64,000 nucleotides of DNA from Tillus elongatus (Eukaryota; Arthropoda; Insecta; Coleoptera; Cleridae): the NCBI GenBank assembly GCA_964006375.1, contig OZ023266.1:18694090-18758089 (forward strand). The letters run 5' to 3'. Positions within the stretch are counted from its first letter, which is position 1. Each line of letters opens with the position of its first letter. Shown here in pieces: positions 60,591 to 64,000 of this stretch. Under the pieces are notes generated by a model. The model worked only from the letters and a program-made list of their open reading frames with translations, searched no databases and was not told where the DNA came from. The translations under genes were made by a program, and so were the position numbers.

Positions 60591-60720
60591 CACCACCCTT
60601 TCCTGCATTGGCTAACATTTTCATGGAAAACTTCGAGACACAAGCCCTCAATTCATCCCAACTTAAACCAGCCTGTTGGTTAAGATATGTTGACGACATT
60701 TTCTTCGAGTTTTAATAAAT
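60591..60720 (+). pseudogene. inverted PLE reverse transcriptase piece
   Basis: Plus strand repeats the same RT region: FPALANIFMENFETQ, CWLRYVDDIFFEF with an intact YVDD. It abuts the minus copy head to head at about 60590. Confidence 0.8.
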
Positions 60721-60783
60721 TCGGGTGCGGTTCAACCCGAGGACTAAGTATATTTCACATTAAAGACCGCGGAAATCTTTCCT

Positions 60784-60784
<1 letters not shown>

Positions 60785-60846
<62 letters not shown>
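60785..60846. repeat. (TA)n microsatellite
   Basis: TA run of about 60 bp. Confidence 0.97.
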
Positions 60847-60849
<3 letters not shown>

Positions 60850-60853
<4 letters not shown>

Positions 60854-61738
60854 TATATATTTGTGTGTGTATGGGTGTGTCACACCGATAACTCAAAAAT
60901 TAATGGGTCGATTTTGATGAAATTTGGTAAGTAATCGGTTTCCCCGGAAAACTTTGTGTTTTCTCTCCGAAAAATTTTCTCGGAAATAACAAAGTAGTGG
61001 CAACCAAATTTGGTACGCGTATTTGTACTACAAGATGTGAGCGATATACCAAACTAGTTCTGAAAGTTGAAACACAAAAAAGTTATAGACATTTAAAAAA
61101 AAATTTGGGTTTCCCTCAAAATGTCGAAGCCGCGATTCAAAACGTCAAAATTGGCAACATTTAATCAAAGCACCTGAAACGAAAACTGGTTATCTAGAGA
61201 AAATGTCGCATAAAGAGTGTTCTACAAACCCTTAAGTTTCAGCTTCAACCGTCATTGAGGTTAATTTTACTAAAATGTTTCCAGAAAATTCATTTCAAAT
61301 AGACCCTTTCTCCGATATTTTGGCAGTAGTTTTAGTTAAGTTTATAATTCAACGGTCTATAATTTTTGGCTCATTTCGAAAAAAATTCGTTAATGAGGAG
61401 ACTGCGACTTTTGAATTTTACAAAGATTTCTTCCAATGAATGCAAACTAGAGCCCCTTGAATCCATATCCGGGTTTAGTTCCAGTTTTTATCTGTTTACT
61501 AATAAACAGGGTGACGCATTTCTACGGTAAAGCTAAATATATTTGTTATTATATAAGATACCAGAAAAAATTGCATACGTTAACTATATACGTTGTCTTG
61601 AGCTGCATCTTGTGAGATTATCTTGACATCACACGATGGCCAATAAGTCGTTGGTGATGCCTTTTTTTTTCGAGCATCCCTTAAATTATTGCATTTTTGC
61701 ATTTTTCATCGACATATGATGTATGTTTGTGAAAAAAA
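60850..61738 (+). mobile_element. family A body and terminal-unit piece
   Basis: GTGTCACACCGATAACTC, AACGTCAAAATTGGCAAC, then a terminal-unit piece at 61375-61490 (GGAGACTGCGACTTTTGA, GAATCCATATCCGGG), then the body end leading into a MITE unit. Confidence 0.7.
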
Positions 61739-62052
61739 TTGAGACCCAGTAAGTGCGTTTTGGTAGCGAATTTTTATTAACGGATTAAAATTTAAATAAC
61801 TCAATTTGCTATTAATCTAAAATTCATTGGCTAGGAAACCAGCTTTCTCGGAAACATTTTATGTTTATTTTCGAAAAATGTTTGTACATTTTCATACAAT
61901 AAGTTATTTTTATAAAATATGCAACATTGTTTTTACTATATAGGTTATACCGGTAACCAAACTGATGCCTGCTTGCATTCAAGACATAATATTTGCTATT
62001 AAAAACATTTTTATGAAAGTTCACTTCCATAACGAACTTGCTGCATCCAGAC
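61739..62052 (+). mobile_element. MITE-like element, diverged ends
   Basis: Left end GAGACCCAGTAAGTGCG, right end ACGAACTTGCTGCATCCAGA; interior landmarks intact. Confidence 0.75.
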
Positions 62053-62089
62053 ATTCTATTTTATAAAACACCATCGACAACCACATGAA

Positions 62090-62225
62090 AGGAGCAATCT
62101 TCCAAAAAACTATATCTCCAAGCAAGTTTTGGAAGGCAACCTACATATATGACGAAAGCTTATTGGGCTGTACCGTATGCCAAATCCAATCGAATGCTTT
62201 AGAAACATCCAATAAAATTTAAGAC
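62090..62225 (-). pseudogene. short non-LTR reverse transcriptase scrap
   Basis: Minus strand reads DVSKAFDWIWHTVQPNKLSS, the RT block with the first catalytic Asp, as in the CR1/Jockey group. Nothing else of the element is found nearby. Confidence 0.6.
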
Positions 62226-62544
62226 TCTAGTAAAAGGGGGGTGGGGTATTGTTTTTTAGACAATCAAGAATATAGTGTAAAATTTTGTCATTAAAAAGGC
62301 ATCAGGACAATAGCTCTTGTGTGGTCCTGAAATGACTCAAACTTTATGTCGCCTCTTTTCGATGTCGTATAAGATGTCGCAGTGTCTCGATCTGCCTGAA
62401 AACAAGTTCCAGTTCAGCATCTCCTTGGAAAAGGATATAAATCGAATGTGGAAGAGTATCTTCCAATTTGTTGTTTGTTTAAAGTTATGGAAAAACGAAT
62501 CCATATAAAGCTTATAAAATATCTCAAAGAAACAAATATCCCTA
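62226..62544. other. unassigned spacer before the satellite
   Basis: No recognised feature. Confidence 0.3.
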
Positions 62545-64000
62545 GTGGTCACCAATAGAGCTTTTTTAGAAACCGATCTACTGGCGATTTTCAAACATGT
62601 TACCCATCTTTGGAGTTCTGCTCTGGAAAGGAGAAGGTTATGCATATTATTGGATATGGTCGCAAAAACAGCTGTTTTTGAAATCGATCCACTGGCGATA
62701 TTCAGACATGTCACCCATCTTCGAAGTTCTGCTCTGGAAAGGAGGAGGTTATTCATTGTATTGGATGTGGTCGCCAATGCAGCTTTTTCGAAACCGATCC
62801 ACTGGCCATATACAGACATGTCACCCATCTTTAGGGTTGTGCTCTGGAAAGGAGAAGGTTATGCATTTTATCGGATGTGGTCGCCAAAACACCTTCTTTC
62901 GAAACCGATCCACTGGCAATATTCAGACATGTCACCCATCTTTAGAGTTCTGCTCTGGAAAGGAGAAGATTATGCATTTTATCGGATGTGGTCGCCAAAA
63001 GAGCTTCTTTCGAAACCGATCCACTGGCGATATTCAGACATGTCACCCATCTTTGGGGTTGTGCTTTGGAAAGGAGAAGGTTATGCATTTTATTGGATGT
63101 GGTCGCCAAAACAGCTTTTTTGAAATCAATCCACTGGCGATATTCAGACATGTCACCCATCTTTGGAGTTCTGCTCTGGAAAGGAGAAGGTTTTGCATTT
63201 TATAGGATGTGGTCGCCAAAACAGCTTCTTTCCAAACCGATCCACTGGCGATATTCGGACATGTCACCCATCTTTGAGGTTGTGCTCTGGAAAGGAGAAG
63301 GTTATGCATTTTATTGGATGTGGTCACCAAAACAGCTTCTTTGAAATCAATCCACTGGCGATATTCAGACATGTCACCCATCTTTGGGGTTGTGCTCTGG
63401 AAAGGAGAAGGTTATGCATTTTATTTGATGTGGTCGCCAAAACAGCTTTTTTGAAATCAATCCACTGGCGATATTCAGACAGGTCACCCATCTTTGGAGT
63501 TCTGCTCTGGAAAGGAGAAGGTTATGCATTTTATCGGATGTGGTCGCCAAAAGAGCTTCTTTCGAAACCGATCCACTGGCGATATTCAGACATGTCACCC
63601 ATCTTTGGGGTTGTGCTCTGGAAAGGAGAAGGTTATGCATTTTATCGGATGTAGTCGCCAAAAGATCTTCTTTCGAAACCGATCCACTGGCGATATTCAG
63701 ACATATCACCCATCTTTGGGGTTGTGCTCTGGAAAGGAGAAGGTTATGCATTTTATTGGATGTGGTCGCCAAAACCGCTTTTTTGATATCAATCCACTGG
63801 CGATATTCAGACATGTCACCCATCTTTGGAGTTCTGCTCTGGAAAGGAGAAGGTTATGCATTTTATCGGATGTGGTCGCCAAAACAGCTTCTTTCGAAAA
63901 CGATACACTGGCGATATTCGGACATGTCACCCATCTTTGGGGTTGTGCTCTGGAAAGGAGAAGGTTATGCATTTTATTGGATGTGGTCGCCAAAACAGCT
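62545..64000. repeat. tandem satellite, 110-111-bp monomers, runs off the window
   Basis: Thirteen monomers whose CTGGCGAT (or near match) starts lie at 62581, 62692, 62802, 62913, 63024, 63134, 63245, 63355, 63465, 63576, 63687, 63797 and 63908. Conserved words: CAGACATGTCACCCATCTTT, CTCTGGAAAGGAGAAGGTTA, GGATGTGGTCGCCAAAA. Two monomer types differ at GGAGTTCTG versus GGGGTTGTG. The 111-bp length is divisible by three, which explains long ORFs in several frames; they are not genes. Confidence 0.95.

Noticed and set aside
62545..64000. Long overlapping ORFs on both strands
   Set aside because: The satellite monomer is close to 111 bp (a multiple of three) and poor in stops, so frames stay open without selection; 110-bp monomers shift the frame.
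62545..64000. CRISPR array
   Set aside because: The repeats are contiguous 110-bp monomers without spacers, and the sequence is eukaryotic.

Overview
The window looks like a stretch of an AT-rich, repeat-laden insect genome; a beetle is my guess, but nothing in the sequence proves the order. The one host gene I recognise is a plus-strand NK1-class homeobox gene, the orthologue of Drosophila slouch (slou/NK-1). Exon 1 (8336-8888) carries an EH1-like repressor motif. Exon 2 (38214-38722) carries the complete homeodomain. The two are joined in phase across an intron of about 29.3 kb and give a 353-residue protein. A poly(A) signal follows at 38873-38878.

Almost everything else is mobile DNA in many states of decay. 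Region by region: 1-8.3 kb holds a DD34D mariner relic, a Jockey-like reverse transcriptase, an RNase H-bearing retroelement piece, a broken hAT transposase, and a duplicated 560-bp block around a composite repeat. The intron (8.9-38.2 kb) holds Penelope-like (PLE) fragments with hammerhead ribozyme motifs, many composite repeats with (TA)n cores, a 3-kb CR1/Jockey-group element, several mariner relics, and one apparently complete DD41D mariner (27055-29122) with 342-bp terminal inverted repeats and an uninterrupted 362-codon transposase. From 38.9 to 62.5 kb come two more CR1/Jockey-group loci, a second DD41D mariner with long inverted repeats but a broken gene, PLE GIY-YIG endonuclease genes, tRNA-derived SINEs with target-site duplications, and more composite repeats. 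From 62.5 kb to the window end runs a tandem array of 110-111-bp monomers whose later part is organised as trimers.

Two repeat families dominate. One is a MITE-like element of about 300-320 bp with roughly 40-bp inverted ends that start CTGGACGCAGCAAGTGCG. The other, here called family A, is a composite element: terminal units of about 120 bp starting TTTTAGTGAATTTTC, then (TA)n runs, then a body of about 1.1 kb that usually ends in the MITE-like unit. At least two mariners sit exactly inside (TA)n runs, which fits TA target choice.

Candidate host regulatory DNA can only be suggested from low repeat content and motif clusters inside the slouch intron: a TAATTA cluster near 18.4 kb, a stretch at 22.4-22.8 kb and a GC-rich island at 31.2-31.7 kb. 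All translations, pairings and family names are from reading by eye; no database search was possible.
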